Source of the DNA: DASYSA01 sp036003885
GTDB lineage: Bacteria; Acidobacteriota; Blastocatellia; UBA7656
Assembly (NCBI GenBank): GCA_036003885.1
Contig: DASYSA010000315.1
Coordinates: 1 to 7,402 of the forward strand
Reading direction: 5' to 3'
Length of the DNA stretch: 7,402 nucleotides
The position numbers and the translations under genes were made by a program. This document shows, piece by piece, positions 7,159 to 7,402 of the stretch; the first letter of the stretch is position 1, and every line of letters starts with the position of its first letter. Below the pieces are notes generated by a model that saw only the letters and a list, made by a program, of their open reading frames with translations, searched no databases and was not told the origin of the DNA.

Positions 7159-7296
7159 TGCCTGACCCTGCCGCAACTCTGCCTTCTGTGACTCTCCCGA
7201 GAATTCCGCTACAGGCTGTGAGTGCGCAAAATCGTGACGCGCACCCATGTTCACCAGGCAGCTTTTTTCTGTGAGACGTTTCGGGCATACTCTGCC

Positions 7297-7302
7297 GGAG
7301 GA
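7297..7302 (+). promoter_or_regulatory. Ribosome binding site of the methyltransferase gene
   Basis: GGAGGA precedes the ATG at 7314 by 11 bases. The match is strong and the spacing slightly long. It supports the ATG at 7314 as a genuine start. Confidence 0.6.
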
Positions 7303-7313
7303 AGAATCGGAAC

Positions 7314-7402
7314 ATGAACAGCTTTCATCGATGGTACTGTCGGTCCGCCCTCTGGAAGAAGATGCTCGCGACGCAGGTGATGCCGTGGGCGCTCAAGGGC
7401 GT
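7314..7402 (+). CDS. Class I SAM-dependent methyltransferase, N-terminal fragment (runs off window)
   Basis: Only the first 29 codons plus two bases are present. The start 'MNSFHRWYCRSALWKKML' followed by 'PWALKG' matches, from memory, the N-terminus of a family of small methyltransferases found in Actinomycetota, Acidobacteriota and others. Those begin MN-x-x-HRWYCRS-x-x-W, have a PW-x-L-x-GV segment, and reach the SAM-binding 'VLEIGPGPG' loop a few residues later. That loop would lie just outside the window, so the SAM-binding residues cannot be seen. A ribosome binding site lies upstream. The gene diverges from the TPR remnant and is not part of the upstream operon. Its methyl acceptor is unknown. 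Confidence 0.72.
   Translation, partial: MNSFHRWYCRSALWKKMLATQVMPWALKG

Noticed and set aside
7263..7291. T-run and CATACT as a promoter for the methyltransferase
   Set aside because: The -35 half is only a T-run with few consensus matches; the evidence is too weak to call.

Overview
The window carries a compact three-gene plus-strand operon (784-6732) flanked by two gene-poor stretches that hold broken or partial elements. The operon encodes three exported proteins. First is a DUF1549/DUF1553 protein (PSCyt2-PSD1 type) with one heme-c-like CxxCH motif. Second is a DUF1501 protein of the alkaline-phosphatase/sulfatase fold with a twin-arginine leader. Third is a twin-arginine-leader glycoside-hydrolase-like protein (GHL6-type TIM barrel plus a beta-galactosidase-trimerization-like domain). 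The gaps between genes are 9 and 18 nt, so co-transcription is very likely.

DUF1549/DUF1553 and DUF1501 pairs are hallmarks of Planctomycetota, Verrucomicrobiota and some Acidobacteriota (Solibacter-like). Moderate-to-high GC, Tat-exported carbohydrate-type enzymes, and the start of an 'MN..HRWYCRS..W' methyltransferase at the right edge fit an environmental member of one of these groups. I lean to Acidobacteriota, but the sequence alone does not settle it.

Layout. 1 to about 345: no convincing protein; ordered short motifs and nested hairpins resemble domain I of a bacterial group II intron, apparently without its reverse transcriptase/maturase. About 346-783: no supported gene; a 5' leader ending in a good ribosome binding site. 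784-3042: PSCyt2/DUF1553 protein. 3052-4509: DUF1501 protein. 4528-6732: GHL6-like protein. 6733-6896: short spacer with no clear terminator. 6897 to about 7158, minus strand: end of a tetratricopeptide-repeat gene broken by a frameshift. 7314-7402: first 29 codons of a SAM-dependent methyltransferase, running off the window.

How the genes may work together: the hydrolase points to handling of a glycan outside the cytoplasm. The heme-motif protein and the phosphatase/sulfatase-fold protein, whose biochemical roles are unknown, would be its exported partners. This is inference from operon structure; substrate and reaction cannot be read from the sequence.
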